Shown: piece after piece, positions 47,390-59,928 of the stretch
Position numbering within the stretch: the first letter of the stretch is position 1
Layout of the letters: each line of letters opens with the position of its first letter
NCBI GenBank assembly: GCA_963924555.1
Contig: OZ004586.1
Coordinates: 2,376,501 to 2,440,500 of the forward strand
DNA length: 64,000 bases
Source: Crambe crambe
Taxonomy: Eukaryota; Porifera; Demospongiae; Poecilosclerida; Crambeidae
Direction: 5' to 3'
The notes under the pieces: generated by a model
The model's input: the letters and a program-made list of their open reading frames with translations, nothing else
Databases searched by the model: none
What the model was told of the DNA's origin: nothing
Program-made: the position numbers and the translations under genes

Positions 47390-50300
47390 TTAAATGTTAT
47401 CATATAATTTCTCTGCTGGAGGTAGCGGGGGACTTTGTGTTGTTGTTACATGTCCATATGCCGCACAAACATCCATTTCCATTCCATCAGCAGGACCTCT
47501 GTCATAACAAACGTGATAATTGTAGTTGTCATCTACTGTATATACTCACTCTTTCTTTGTTCCTCCATCATGACGATGGTAGATACAGTAAATGACAAAG
47601 ATGATGGAAGTGTAAAGTATGACAGTCAAGAGAAAGGTAATGACAACAGCAACAGACAGTTTGAATGCCAAACCTGTATTAGAATTTAATTCTATCCCCA
47701 CAATATTAAAAATTTATCTTATATATTTTACTTGGATCTGTGCAAATGGTAGGTAGAGATGGTACCATTTCTGATATTCTGACCTCTGACCTTTCCCCCA
47801 TAACAACTTCTCCATTAATTTCAGCTGTAGCAGCTACCTGAAACTGGTAATCTATGATCTTCGATTCAGTTAAATTCCTAATGACTATTGAGTTCATCGA
47901 ACTGGGAATAGTAATATTACTCTCTTCTTTACAATTTCCTATCAGAAAATAGTAATAAACCGTATAGTTTATAATCACTGGATTGTCAATACTCTCCCAG
48001 GAAACTCTGACTGAAGAATCAGACACTGGCTCCACCATAAGTCTCATTACTACAGCTGCAGGTGGCATCAATGAATATATGTAGCTAACTGTTAGAATAA
48101 TGCAGGGGGGATAACTCACGTAACTCAAATGTAGTCTGATCAGGCAAATTAGCAGGTTCTCCTTTACCTATTCTTGTGTAAGCAGTGACTGTAATAGCAG
48201 AGACTCTTGTTTGTGGAGTCAATGATGGGATAGTGAATGTAGTGCTCAAGTCTGAGGTGTTGACCCTGACAGTATTGTTGCCATTGACTGTGTAAGTGAC
48301 TTCATAACCGATGATGATTCCATTAGGTTCTATAGGAGGACTCCAAGTGAGTACAATAGAAGTGAACTTAGGAGTACCAGCGAGGTTAGATACAGGACCA
48401 GGAGCTATACAGGAAGTGGTGAAAATTAGTTGTATATTAATAATTACGTAGCCATTACTTTCTTCTTCTGTCTGAACACTAATTAGATTAACAAAGGGTC
48501 CAGTGTCATTGTCATTGACTCCAGCGACTCTGAAGGTGTAGTTTGTGTAAGGAGTGAGTCCACTAGCTGTGAAGGTCCTATTCACCACCGCACCAGGGAT
48601 CAGAGCCCCTCCCACTTCTTGAAATTCCACTGTGTAGTTAGTGATTGGACCATTGCGTTCAATGCATCTGATTTGTGTCCAGAACACACTGACACTTCTG
48701 GAGGTGGCAGAGGAAGTATTTACATGTGGGGAAGCAGTAGGTGCTGTAGCAGAACAAACCATTAGCATAATTATTGTGATTTCAATGAATAGTCATACCA
48801 GCTGCCTTTGTAGTGAACTCTACAGTTGGTGTCAGAGTAACATTATATCCACTTGGTAATATAACAGTAATGGTTACACTGTAAATACTGAATTCCTGTA
48901 GGTTAGTGAACTCCACTGTGATAATACCAATGGTCATCTTGGATCTGTAATCCTCAACCATTGTACACAACTGTCTTGCACCAGTTATTCGTCTCAGGTC
49001 TACTATATACTCATCCATTGGGAGACTGAATGGAGGCTGGGTCCAGGATGTGGTCACAGATGTGGAAGTTAGTGATGAGAATGTGATATTTATTGGTGTG
49101 CTGAAATCTGATAGAACACTCATTAGTTACCGATTGTACATAATAAGTTACATTTCCTCACCTCTTACAGTGCCACTCACAGGTCCTACTACTATTGGAG
49201 TCCCATAAAGTGCAACCAGCCAATAATTAGTTGTACCAGGTACCTGTCCTACTGCATGACTAGATGCTCCAAATAGTGCTGTTATGCCAGCACTGGAGTC
49301 TGTAGGTCTTGTGTCACCTGTCGTTATCAGATATCCCCTACTAGGAGGATTGGGTGGTGGTGTCCAGGAGATTCTCACTCTATTTATCCCAATCTGTCTA
49401 ACCATGAGGTTAGTAGGAGCTTGTTAGAGAAATATTTATTTTAGGTTAGTTTATAATGATCGTTACATGTAGTAATAGCTATACCCATATCTTATCCTTT
49501 AATTAAAGTGGTCTAGCCAAATAATTGTCTGTATGAAATAGTGTCTGTAGACTATGTATCTGCACAAGTTGATAGAAGATTGCATGCTCAGGGAAGATGT
49601 TGTGGTTTGAGGAGGCCATGTGTAACTGTTAGCTTGAAAAAAAAGGGTGGGTGCCCTGCTTATATCTACAAGAACCTGTACAGACCTACTCTTTCAAAAA
49701 GTGATAGCTACTACCATACTGTCCTTCTAGCACACAGACCATGTATCTTAGCTACTTAGCTAGCTGCTATGTTGAAGTTAGAGACACCATGATCACTGTG
49801 TCTAGCTCACCTTGACTCTGCACTGACATGATGAGAGTTGATACTAGACTTAGCATCATCATTAGTACTGCAACTAGAGTAAACCACCGATTTCCGGACA
49901 TATCTGAATACGGACAGCTATATCTCTGGAGTGGATAGAGCTGTGATTATGTTTCTTTCACCAGATTATAAAGGAAGTCAAGTACTACGTGCAAACGGGT
50001 TTAGAGCAGCAATGGTCATCTCACCTGGTTGCTGTACTTCAAAACGTTCACCGTCCGAATCGAGTCAAACTCCGTACAAAAAAATCTAAAGTCGGTTACC
50101 CGGCACAGAAAGTACGAACAAGTATCTACAGTCAGAGTTATATTATATTTAGATACTAGAGTAAGCCACCGATTTCCGGACACATCAAAATACGGACAGC
50201 TATATCTCCGGAGTGGATAGAGCTGTGATCATGTTTCTCTCGCCAGATGATAAAGGAAGTCGAGTACTACGTGTAAACGGGTTTAGAACAGCAATGGTCA

Positions 50301-53300
50301 ACTCACCGGGTTGCTGTACTTCAAAACGTTCACCGTCCGAATCGAGTCAAACTCTGTACAAAAAAATCTAAAGTCGGTTACCCGGCACAGAAAGTACGAA
50401 CAAGCATCTACAGTCAGAGTTATATTATATTTAGATACTACAACTATCCATCTATAAAACCTCCCGACATGTCACGTTCTAATTGCAAGCTTGCAAAAAT
50501 AAACAGCTGTAAAAATTCGCACTAATTTTCAGCGCACGCGCAATGCATACCCACGTGATTGAACCACTGTACATGTGGTTGATTCTGCTAAAGTGCTAAT
50601 CTGTGTCTAGCTTATCTGAAAGTTTAGATCGAGTCAGTAAAGGTAAGTCGTTATTCGGGGGGCTGGAGTACTTATCTTCCTAGGTGTAAAAAATCTAAGT
50701 ATCCTCGTCAGTGTACTATATCGAGCTGGCTACACTATTTATTTTACTGTTATCATCTATTAACCTAATAGATGGCTAAATATGCTGCTTTAAAAGAACG
50801 TATCGTTGTATCTAAAAATAATAGCTTATCCAATTATTCCCAATTATCCCGTCCATCCAATTATTCCCAATGGGATAGTGTAAGCATGTCTAAGGCCATG
50901 CAAGCGGTGGAGTTGGGGGTATCAATCAGACGTGCTTCTGAGATGTATGGTGTCCCTAAATCGACTTTACAAGATAGGTTATCTGGTAAAGTTCAACATG
51001 GCTGCCGACCAGGTGCACCATCATATTTGACACATCAAGAGGAAGAGGAGGTTAAAGCATTTTTAATCAAATGTGCAGGTATTGGATACCCCCATACAAT
51101 TTCTCAAGTATTAGCAATTGTACAACAAATTATTGAAAATAAAGGTATAGATCGTAAAGTTTCTCATGGCTGGTGGCAACGATTTTGTCAAAGGCACAAA
51201 GACCTATCACTTCGTACTGCTGTACCTCTTTCTTTGTCAAGGGCAAAGGCCACGGATAGTGAGTGTTTAGAAAGGTATTGTGATATGTTGGAAGATACCT
51301 TAAAAAAGAATAATATTTTTAATAATCCAATGCGTATATACAATTGTGATGAGACGGGAATGCCATTGAACCCCAAAGGTGTTAAGGTTATTGCTAAAAC
51401 TGGTTCAAAAGATGTCTCCTCAGTTAGTGGTGAAACAAAGTCACAGATTACTGTGTTAGCTTGTACGTGTGCTAATGGTACATATATCCCTCCATTTGTG
51501 CTATTTGATCGCAAGACTCTTAATCCTGAGTTAACTACTGGGGAAATACCAGGAACTTTATATGGCATGTCGGATACTGGATGGATGAACAGTGAATTTT
51601 TTATGTATTGGTTCTACAACCATTTTTTGAACTCTATTCCGTCTTTACGGCCAATTTTATTATTAATGGATGGGCACTCGAGTCACTATAACCCAGAAGT
51701 CATCAGGGCAGCAGCTGATGAGAAAATAATTCTTTTCACACTGCCACCCAACACCACCCACATTACTCAGCCCCTAGATAAAGGTGCTTTTAGCCCTCTC
51801 AAAACCTGCTGGAAACGTGTGTGCCATGAATTTTATACTAAGAATCCTGGAAGAGTAGTTTCTCGGTTCGATTTTTCATCCCTTTTCTCAGAAGCATGGA
51901 AGCTGTCCATGACCCCACATAATATTTTTGCAGGATTTCAAGCAACTGGTGTTTATCCATTTGACAGATGTCGAATACAGGTCAAAGTACCAGAAGATAA
52001 GCGCCCTAAATTCCAGCCAGAAAGTTTAGCTGAACGTACAGGTTTAGTATACATACCTCTATACAGTCCACTTCAACGTTCAGGATCTGAGCTATCTGAT
52101 TCTCGAAGTGATCATTCACCATTACAGAGATCATTGTCTATGGGTAATATTAGTAATTATTCCCCTGTTACACCTGTCATTCGTCTTAAGAAAGCAACAT
52201 CAGTAAGTCGCTTTCTCAATACTCCTCTTGCCCCAAGTAAGATTCCTACAAAAAGTGTTAAATCTTGTGGTAAAGTTCTGACTAGCCTTGAAAACCTGCA
52301 AATTTTAGAAGAAAAAGAAAAGGCAAAAGCAGAAGAACTAAAAAAGAAGGAAGAGCGTAAAGCTTTACGAGCAGAAAATGCTAGAAGGAGGGCAGAAAAG
52401 GCTGAAGAGAAACGACTGGCCAAAGCCAAATTACAGAAAAAAGGAATCAATATGACTGATCAAGACAAGTTTACAGAGGAAGAGATCTCTCTTTATAACA
52501 AACGCTATGAAAATGGATATGACCTCCCAGATGAGCGGTACTTCAGATGGCTTGATTTGAATCATCCAAGTGCTTCAGATCACTGTAAGTATGGTTTCAT
52601 GTGTTGCATGTTTATAGCTGTAGAATCTGCTACAGATCCCAGTGGAATTGCTTCCAATGGTGGTCGAGGAAAGAAAGGTGTGTTAGGTATGGTGTGCATT
52701 AATTTGATGTGCATCTATCCTTACATGCATGCAGGGTCTGTGACTGGAATCGTTGCTCCCAGTGGTGATCGAGGAAAGAAAGGTGTGTTGGGTATGGTGT
52801 GCATTAATGTGTATCTATCCTTACATGCATGCAGGGTCTGTGACTGTTCCTCCCAATGGTGGTCGAGGAAAGAAAGGTGTGTTGGGTGTGGTGTGCATTA
52901 ATTTGACATTCATCTATCCTTACATGCATGCAGGGTCTGTGACTGTTCCTCCCAGTGGTGGTCGAGGAAAGAAAGGTGTGTTGGGTGTGGTGTGCATTAA
53001 TTTGACATTCATCTATCCTTGCATGCATGCAGGGCCTGTGAACACTGATCCAAGTGGAATCGTTACTTCCAGTGGTGATCGAGGAAAAAAAGGTGTGTTG
53101 GGTATGGTGTGCATTAATGTGTATCTATCCTTACATGCATGCAGGGTCTGTGACTGTTCCTCCCAGTGGTGATCGAGGAAAGAAAGGTGTGTTAGGTATG
53201 GTGTGCATTAATTTGATGTGCATCTATCTTTATATGCATGCAGGGTCTGTGATCACTGATCCAAGTGGAATCGTTACTCCCAGTGGTGGTCGAGGAAAGA

Positions 53301-56300
53301 AAGGTGTGTTGGGTGTGGTGTGCATTAATTTGACATTCATCTATCCTTACATGCATGCAGGGTCTGTGATCACTGATCCAAGTGGAATCGTTACTCCCAG
53401 TGGTGGTTGAGGAAAAAAAGGTGTGTTGGGTGTGGTGTGCATTAATTTGATGTGCATCTATCCTTACATGCATGCAGGGTCTGTGACTGTTCCTCCCAGT
53501 GGTGATCGAGGAAAGAAAGGTGTGTTAGGTATGGTGTGCATTAATTTGATGTGCATCTATCTTTATATGCATGCAGGGTCTGTGATCACTGATCCAAGTG
53601 GAATCGTTACTCCCAGTGGTGGTCGAGGAAAGAAAGGTGTGTTGGGTATGGTGTGCATTAATGTGTATCTATCCTTACATGCATGCAGGGTCTGTGACTG
53701 TTCCTCCCAATGGTGGTCGAGGAAAGAAAGGTGTGTTGGGTATGGTGTGCATTAATTTGATGTGCATCTATCCTTACATGAATGCAGGGTCTGTGACTGT
53801 TCCTCCCAATGGTGGTCGAGGAAAGAAAGGTGTGTTGGGTATGGTGTGCATTAATTTGATGTGCATCTATCCTTACATGCATGCAGGGTCTGTGACTGTT
53901 CCTCCCAATGGTGGTCGAGGAAAGAAAGGTGTGTTGGGTATGGTGTGCATTAATTTGATGTACATCTATCCTTACATGCATGCAGGGTCTGTGATCACTG
54001 ATCCAAGTGGAAGCGTTACTCCCAGTGGTGGTCGAGGAAAGAAAGGTGTGTTAGGTATGATGTGAATTAATTTGATGTGCATCTATCCTTACATGCATGC
54101 AGGGTCTGTGATCACTGATCCAAGTGGAATCGTTACTCCCAGTGGTGTACCCAGTGGTCCAAATGGTAAAGGATTCGGTGCTGGTAGACCAAAGAAAGGT
54201 TTGTTTAGTGTGGTATGTTTATCTTGGACTAAATTATATGATAATACAGGTGTCTCCAAGTGCATGGAGCGTTCATGCAGTCATCCTAAAGGTTATAAAT
54301 GGGTGGAGTGCTCAGCTTGTAACAGGTGGTGGCATTGCAGTTGTGCTGGGGTACAATCCTACACTGCCAAGAATCCTTCTTTTGTATTCAACTGTTCAGA
54401 ATGTCAGTGATTATTATTGATATTAATTTTTTAAATAAGATTACGTCATAATATCGCGTGCGAAAATTAGTGCGAATTTTTACAGCTGTTTATTTTTGCA
54501 AGCTTGCAATTAGAACATGACATGTCGGGAGGTTTTATAGATGGATAGTTGTAGTATCTAAATATAATATAACTCTGACCGTAGATACTTGTTCGTACTT
54601 TCTGTGCCGGGTAACCGACTTTAGATTTTTTTGTACGGAGTTTGACTCGATTCGGACGGTGAACGTTTTGAAGTACAGCAACCAGGTGAGATGACCATTG
54701 CTGCTCTAAACCCGTTTACACGTAGTACTTGACTTCCTTTATAATCTGGTGAAAGAAACATAATCACAGCTCTATCCACTCCAGAGATATAGCTGTCCGT
54801 ATTTTGATATGTCCGGAAATCGGTGGTTTACTCTACAACTATCCATCTATAAAACCTCCCGACATGTCATGTTCTAATTGCAAGCTTGCAAAAATAAACA
54901 GCTGTAAAAATTCGCACTAATTTTCGCACGCGATATTATGACGTAATCTTATTTTAAAAAATTAATATCAATATAATCACTGACATTCTGAACAGTTGAA
55001 TACAAAAGAAGGATTCTTGGCAGTGTAGGATTGTACCCCAGCACAACTGCAATGCCACCACCTGTTACAAGCTGAGCACTCCACCCATTTATAACCTTTA
55101 GGATGACTGCATGAACGCTCCATGCACTTGGAGACACCTGTATTATCATATAATTTAGTCCAAGATAAACATACCACACTAAACAAACCTTTCTTTGGTC
55201 TACCAGCACCGAATCCTTTACCATTTGGACCACTGGGTACACCACTGGGAGTAACGATTCCACTTGGATCAGTGATCACAGACCCTGCATGCATGTAAGG
55301 ATAGATGTACATCAAATTAATTCACACCATACCTAACACACCTTTCTTTCCTCGACCACCACTGGGAGTAACGCTTCCACTTGGATCAGTGATCACAGAC
55401 CCTGCATGCATGTAAGGATAGATGTAAATTAATGCACACCATACCCAACACACCTTTCTTTCCTCGACCATCATTGGGAGGAACAGTCACAGACCCTGCA
55501 TGCATGTAAGGATAGATACACATTAATGCACACCATACCCAACACACCTTTCTTTCCTCGACCACCACTGGGAGTAACGATTCCACTTGGATCAGTGTTC
55601 ACAGACCCTGCATGCATGTAAGGATAGATGAATGTCAAATTAATGCACACCACACCCAATACACCTTTCTTTCCTCGACCATCACTGGGAGTAACGATTC
55701 CACTTGGATCAGTGATCACAGACCCTGCATGCATGTAAAGATAGATGCACATCAAATTAATGCACACCATACCTAACACACCTTTCTTTCCTCGATCACC
55801 ACTGGGAGGAACAGTCACAGACCCTGCATGCATGTAAGGATAGATACACATTAATGCACACCATACCCAACACACCTTTTTTTCCTCGATCACCACTGGG
55901 AGTAACGATTCCACTTTGATCAGTGATCACAGACCCTGCATGCATGTAAGGATAGATGAATGTCAAATTAATGCACACCACACCCAACACACCTTTCTTT
56001 CCTCGACCACCATTGGGAGGAACAGTCACAGACCCTGCATGCATGTAAGGATAGATGTAAATTAATGCACACCATACCCAACACACCTTTCTTTCCTCGA
56101 CCACCATTGGGAGGAACAGTCACAGACCCTGCATGCATGTAAGGATAGATACACATTAATGCACACCACACCTAACACACCTTTCTTTCCTCGATCACCA
56201 CTGGGAGTAACGATTCCACTTGGATCAGTGATCACAGACCCTGCATGCATGTAAGGATAGATGCACATCAAATTAATGCACACCATACCTAACACACCTT

Positions 56301-59297
56301 TCTTTCCTCGACCACCATTGGGAGGAACAGTCACAGACCCTGCATGCATGTAAGGATAGATACACATTAATGCACACCATACCCAACACACCTTTCTTTC
56401 CTCGACCACCACTGGGAGTAACGATTCCACTTGGATCAGTGATCACAGACCCTGCATGCATGTAAGGATAGATGAATGTCAAATTAATGCACACCATACC
56501 TAACACACCTTTCTTTCCTCGACCACCATTGGGAGGAACAGTCACAGACCCTGAATGCATGTAAGGATAGATACACATTAATGCACACCATACCCAACAC
56601 ACCTTTCTTTCCTCGATCACCACTGGGAGCAACGATTCCAGTCACAGACCCTGCATGCATGTAAGGATAGATGCACATCAAATTAATGCACACCATACCT
56701 AACACACCTTTCTTTCCTCGACCACCATTGGAAGCAATTCCACTGGGATCTGTAGCAGATTCTACAGCTATAAACATGCAACACATGAAACCATACTTAC
56801 AGTGATCTGAAGCACTTGGATGATTCAAATCAAGCCATCTGAAGTACCGCTCATCTGGGAGGTCATATCCATTTTCATAGCGTTTGTTATAAAGAGAGAT
56901 CTCTTCCTCTGTAAACTCGTCTTGATCAGTCATATTGATTCCTTTTTTCTGTAATTTGGCTTTGGCCAGTCGTTTCTCTTTAGCCTTTTCTGCCCTCCTT
57001 CTAGCATTTTCTGCTCGTAAAGCTTTACGCTCTTCCTTCTTTTTTAGTTCTTCTGCTTTTGCCTTTTCTTTTTCTTCTAAAATTTGCAGGTTTTCAAGGC
57101 TAGTCAGAACTTTACCACAAGATTTAACACTTTTTGTAGGAATCTTACTTGGGGCAAGAGGAGTATTGAGAAAGCGACTTACTGATGTTGCTTTCTTAAG
57201 ACGAATGACAGGTGTAACAGGGGAATAATTACTAATATTACCCATAGATAATGATCTCTGTAATGGTGAATGATCACTTCGAGAATCAATATCCTCCTCA
57301 CCAAGTGAATCACTAGAAAGTGATCTCTGAATATCATTATCAGATAGCTCAGATCCTGAACGTTGATGAAGTGGACTGTATAGAGGTATGTATACTAAAC
57401 CTGTACGTTCAGCTAAACTTTCTGGCTGGAATTTAGGGCGCTTATCTTCTGGTACTTTGACCTGTATTCGACATCTGTCAAATGGATAAACACCAGTTGC
57501 TTGAAATCCTGCAAAAATATTATGTGGGGTCATGGACAGCTTCCATGCTTCTGAGAAAAGGGATGAAAAATCGAACCGAGAAACTACTCTTCCAGGATTC
57601 TTAGTATAAAATTCATGGCACACACGTTTCCAGCAGGTTTTGAGAGGGCTAAAAGCACCTTTATCTAGGGGCTGAGTAATGTGGGTGGTGTTGGGTGGCA
57701 GTGTGAAAAGAATTATTTTCTCATCAGCTGCTGCCCTGATGACTTCTGGGTTATAGTGACTCGAGTGCCCATCCATTAATAATAAAATTGGCCGTACTGA
57801 TGGAATAGAGTTCAAAAAATGGTTGTAGAACCAATACATAAAAAATTCACTGTTCATCCACCCAGTATCCGACATGCCATATAAAGTTCCTGGTATTTCC
57901 CCAGTAGTTAACTCAGGATTAAGAGTCTTGCGATCAAATAGCACAAATGGAGGGATATATGTACCATTAGCACACGTACAAGCTAACACAGTAATCTGTG
58001 ACTTTGTTTCACCACTAACTGAGGAGACATCTTTTGAACCAGTTTTAGCAATAACCTTAACACCTTTGGGGTTCAATGGCATTCCTGTCTCATCACAATT
58101 GTATATACGCATTGGATTATTAAAAATATTATTCTTTTTTAAGGTATCTTCCAACATATCACAATACCTTTCTAAACACTCACTATCCATGGCCTTTGCC
58201 CTTGACAAAGAAAGAGGTACAGCAGTACGAAGTGATAGGTCTTTGTGCCTTTGACAAAATCGTTGCCACCAGCCATGAGAAACTTTACGATCTATACCTT
58301 TATTTTCAATAATTTGTTGTACAATTGCTAATACTTGAGAAATTGTATGGGGGTATCCAATACCTGCACATTTGATTAAAAATGCTTTAACCTCCTCTTC
58401 CTCTTGATGTGTCAAATATGATGGTGCACCTGGTCGGCAGCCATGTTGAACTTTACCAGATAACCTATCTTGTAAAGTCGATTTAGGGACACCATACATC
58501 TCAGAAGCACGTCTGATTGATACCCCCAACTCCACCGCTTGCATGGCCTTCGACATGCTTACACTATCCCATTGGGAATAATTGGATGGACGGGATAATT
58601 GGGAATAATTGGATAAGCTATTATTTTTAGATACAACGATACGTTCTTTTAAAGCAGCATATTTAGCCATCTATTAGGTTAATAGATGATAACAGTAAAA
58701 TAAATAGTGTAGCCAGCTCGATATAGTACACTGACGAGGATACTTAGATTTTTTACACCTATAAGATAAGTACTCCAGCCCCCCCGAATAACGACTTACC
58801 TTTACTGACTCGATCTAAACTTTCAGACAAGCTAGACACAGATTAGCACTTTAGCAGAATCAACCACAGTGGTTCAACACGTGGGTATGCATTGCGCGTG
58901 CGCTGAAAATTAGTGCGAATTTTTACAGCTGTTTATTTTTGCAAGCTTGCAATTAGAACGTGACATGTCGGGAGGTTTTATAGATGGATAGTTGTAGTAT
59001 CTAAATATAATATAACTCTGACTGTAGATGCTTGTTCGTACTTTCTGTGCCGGGTAACCGACTTTAGATTTTTTTGTACGGAGTTTGACTCGATTCGGAC
59101 GGTGAACGTTTTGAAGTACAGCAACCCGGTGAGTTGACCATTGCTGTTCTAAACCCGTTTACACGTAGTACTCGACTTCCTTTATCATCTGGCGAGAGAA
59201 ACATGATCACAGCTCTATCCACTCCGGAGATATAGCTGTCCGTATTTTGATGTGTCCGGAAATCGGTGGCTTACTCTAGCACACTGCTCTTCAACAT
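47390..59297 (-). CDS. FN3-7: five-FN3 receptor-like gene, signal exon split by nested transposons
   Basis: Exons 49419-49162 (a), 49107-48799 (b), 48743-48459 (c), 48404-48120 (d), 48055-47732 (e), 47673-47550 (transmembrane) and 47498-47390 (tail SPPLPPAEKLYDNI) are open and correctly spliced in phase. The signal-peptide exon lies in two pieces: its 5' end with ATG at 59297-59279 and its 3' end at 49876-49811. Joining them across one TA gives the standard 85-bp exon, so the 9.4-kb Pogo-C/D insertion landed inside the signal sequence. As it stands the gene has no start or signal peptide. In addition the normal acceptor before domain a is deleted (about ten bases); an in-frame AAG acceptor remains possible. 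Since the rest is undamaged the hit looks recent and would be reversible by precise excision. Confidence 0.8.
50772..54410 (+). CDS. Pogo-C transposase with mini-exon tail and PHD finger
   Basis: Exon 1 is 50772-52584 (604 codons plus one base, donor GTAAGT). Domains: psq-type helix-turn-helix (about residues 38-75), Tc5/CENP-B-type DNA-binding domain (GWWQRFCQRHKDLSLR, 133-148), DDE nuclease with aspartates 193 (NCDETG), 300 (MDGHSSHY) and 336 (TQPLDKG), Ser-rich linker, Lys/Glu/Ala coiled region (about 525-570) and EEISLYNKRYENGYDL. Then follow tandem mini-exons from 52618 (see array entry), a 96-bp exon 54103-54198 with a canonical AT-hook core (GFGAGRPKK) and the last exon 54250-54410 with a PHD finger (C-x4-C, C-x2-C, H-x2-C, C-x2-C; WVECSACNRWWHC) and TGA. 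All small introns are 51-60 bp GT-AG. Expected role: TA-site cut-and-paste transposase with chromatin- or DNA-binding tail. One mini-exon has a stop (53407-53409), which could truncate the tail unless skipped. Confidence 0.8.
52618..54198 (+). repeat. Pogo-C cassette array: tandem mini-exons with their introns
   Basis: Fourteen repeats of about 94-117 bp. Each contains an exon-like part starting GGTCTGTG and ending GGAAAGAAAG, then GTGTGTT...CATGCAG as an intron. Exon parts are 60 bp (20 codons, SVITDPSGIVTPSGGRGKK) or 42 bp (14 codons, SVTVPPNGGRGKK), always phase 1 at both sides, so any number or subset keeps the frame. The commonest intron form is 57 bp and also open in frame; shorter 52-bp introns are not divisible by three. 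The first unit, 52618-52677, is 60 bp and follows exon 1. The basic GRGKK is AT-hook-like. Confidence 0.8.
54977..58670 (-). CDS. Pogo-D transposase with mini-exon tail and PHD finger
   Basis: Near-identical to the Pogo-C gene. Exon 1 is 58670-56801 (623 codons plus one base), with the same psq, CENP-B-like and DDE domains and all three catalytic aspartates. Differences: about 19 extra residues in the Ser-rich linker (SPLHQRS and an added SLSSDSLGEEDI region) and a handful of substitutions (KAMDSE for KATDSE, SVRP for SLRP, AKEKR for AEEKR, DQDEF for DQDKF). Mini-exons run from 56767-56708 to 55284-55189, and the PHD exon 55137-54977 is identical in predicted protein. No stop seen in its cassettes, so this copy looks the more intact; only the insertion of Pogo-C into its 3' terminal repeat disturbs it. 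Confidence 0.82.
55189..56767 (-). repeat. Pogo-D cassette array
   Basis: Fourteen exon-plus-intron units of the same kind as in Pogo-C, in the opposite orientation. Order of long (L, 60 bp) and short (S, 42 bp) exon forms differs from Pogo-C: after the special first unit, D reads S L S L S S L S L L S L L and C reads S S L S L L S L S S S L L. Confidence 0.75.
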
Positions 59298-59928
59298 GGT
59301 CCTCTAGTGGTGAACCAAATAGCTAAGAGGTTTAGCAAACTAACCCACTGGGTCTAATGAGCAATTTTGCAAGCCACACCTACTTATACTAACACATCAT
59401 GCAGTATAGGCTTGTGGCTTCATGTGTACACCCATACAGGGATTTTTGACTTGCCATATAAGGAGGGGAAGATTTAGAAGCCACTGTTAATCATTATACT
59501 GAGAGTAGCTACATATGAATGTACCAGTTCTCTCCACTCATGAATGTAAATGTTATAAATTATAGTAAATGTTGATGGCTGCTTTGCAGTTTCGCAATGA
59601 CGATGACCAAAATACAAGTTCAGTAGCTTGTTCTTAAAAAACAACAAAAATAACATTAGCTAGCTACCCATGTAGCTACATAGCTAGATACGTAGGTTAA
59701 GCTAGCTACTGCATAAACATAATAGTGACTCAAGAATGACATACTGTATGTACATTATCAAATATCAAAATAACTCAGAATAGCTTCAATATTCGTTTAC
59801 GTATGAGCATGGGCCTCTAACCTGACATCTAGCTATAGCTAAATGCTATTATGATCATTCTGATATCATCATACGAACAAACTGTCATGTTTTTTTTTAG
59901 TTAACAAGTCACTTTAAGTTTGTTTATC
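59298..59928 (-). promoter_or_regulatory. FN3-7 promoter block and spacer to FN3-8
   Basis: 59341-59385 holds CCCACTGGGT and GCAAGCCACACCTACT, the conserved upstream block, now separated from most of FN3-7 by the transposons. The remainder is common spacer and the 3' flank of FN3-8 (AGTTAACAAGTCACTTTAA near 59899). No gene seen. Confidence 0.5.

Larger units (their letters stand above)
50159..54833 (+). mobile_element. Pogo-C: pogo-like transposon inserted into Pogo-D
   Basis: 4675 bp, flanked by TA (50157-50158 and 54834-54835). The target, GATACTACAACTATCC within the terminal repeat of Pogo-D, is seen uninterrupted inside Pogo-C itself near 50440. Left (5') end GAGTAAGCC..., right (3') end GAGTAAACC... 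inverted: the same 5'/3' difference as in Pogo-D, which confirms two complete elements in opposite orientation. Inverted ends of about 380 bp. Confidence 0.92.
49877..59276 (-). mobile_element. Pogo-D: outer pogo-like transposon (minus orientation)
   Basis: Flanked by TA (49875-49876 and 59277-59278) within the FN3-7 signal exon. Own sequence is 49877-50158 plus 54836-59276 (about 4.7 kb); the rest is Pogo-C. Inverted ends start GAGTAAACCACCGATTTCC (left, 3' end of the element) and, at the right (5' end), GAGTAAGCCACCGATTTCC. The inverted ends are about 380 bp long. Contains transposase, cassette array and PHD exon on the minus strand. Confidence 0.9.

Noticed and set aside
49877-50445. LTR retrotransposon, because a block of about 280 bp occurs twice in direct order
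   Set aside because: The blocks are terminal inverted repeats of two nested DNA transposons; no reverse transcriptase, primer-binding site or polypurine tract.
52753-53755. Continuous repeat proteins reading through the cassettes on both strands (VLGMVCINLMCIYPYMHAG and similar)
   Set aside because: Half of each unit is intron-like with GT and AG edges at fixed places; openness in several frames follows from unit length. The antisense readings have no support.
52618-56767. CRISPR-like direct repeats
   Set aside because: Units are about 100 bp, contiguous and without unique spacers; the genome is animal.
49877-59276. Assembly-fold artefact as the explanation of the palindrome
   Set aside because: The two halves differ in sequence, cassette order and a linker indel, and four TA junctions fit nested insertion. 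Long reads would still be needed to exclude it fully.
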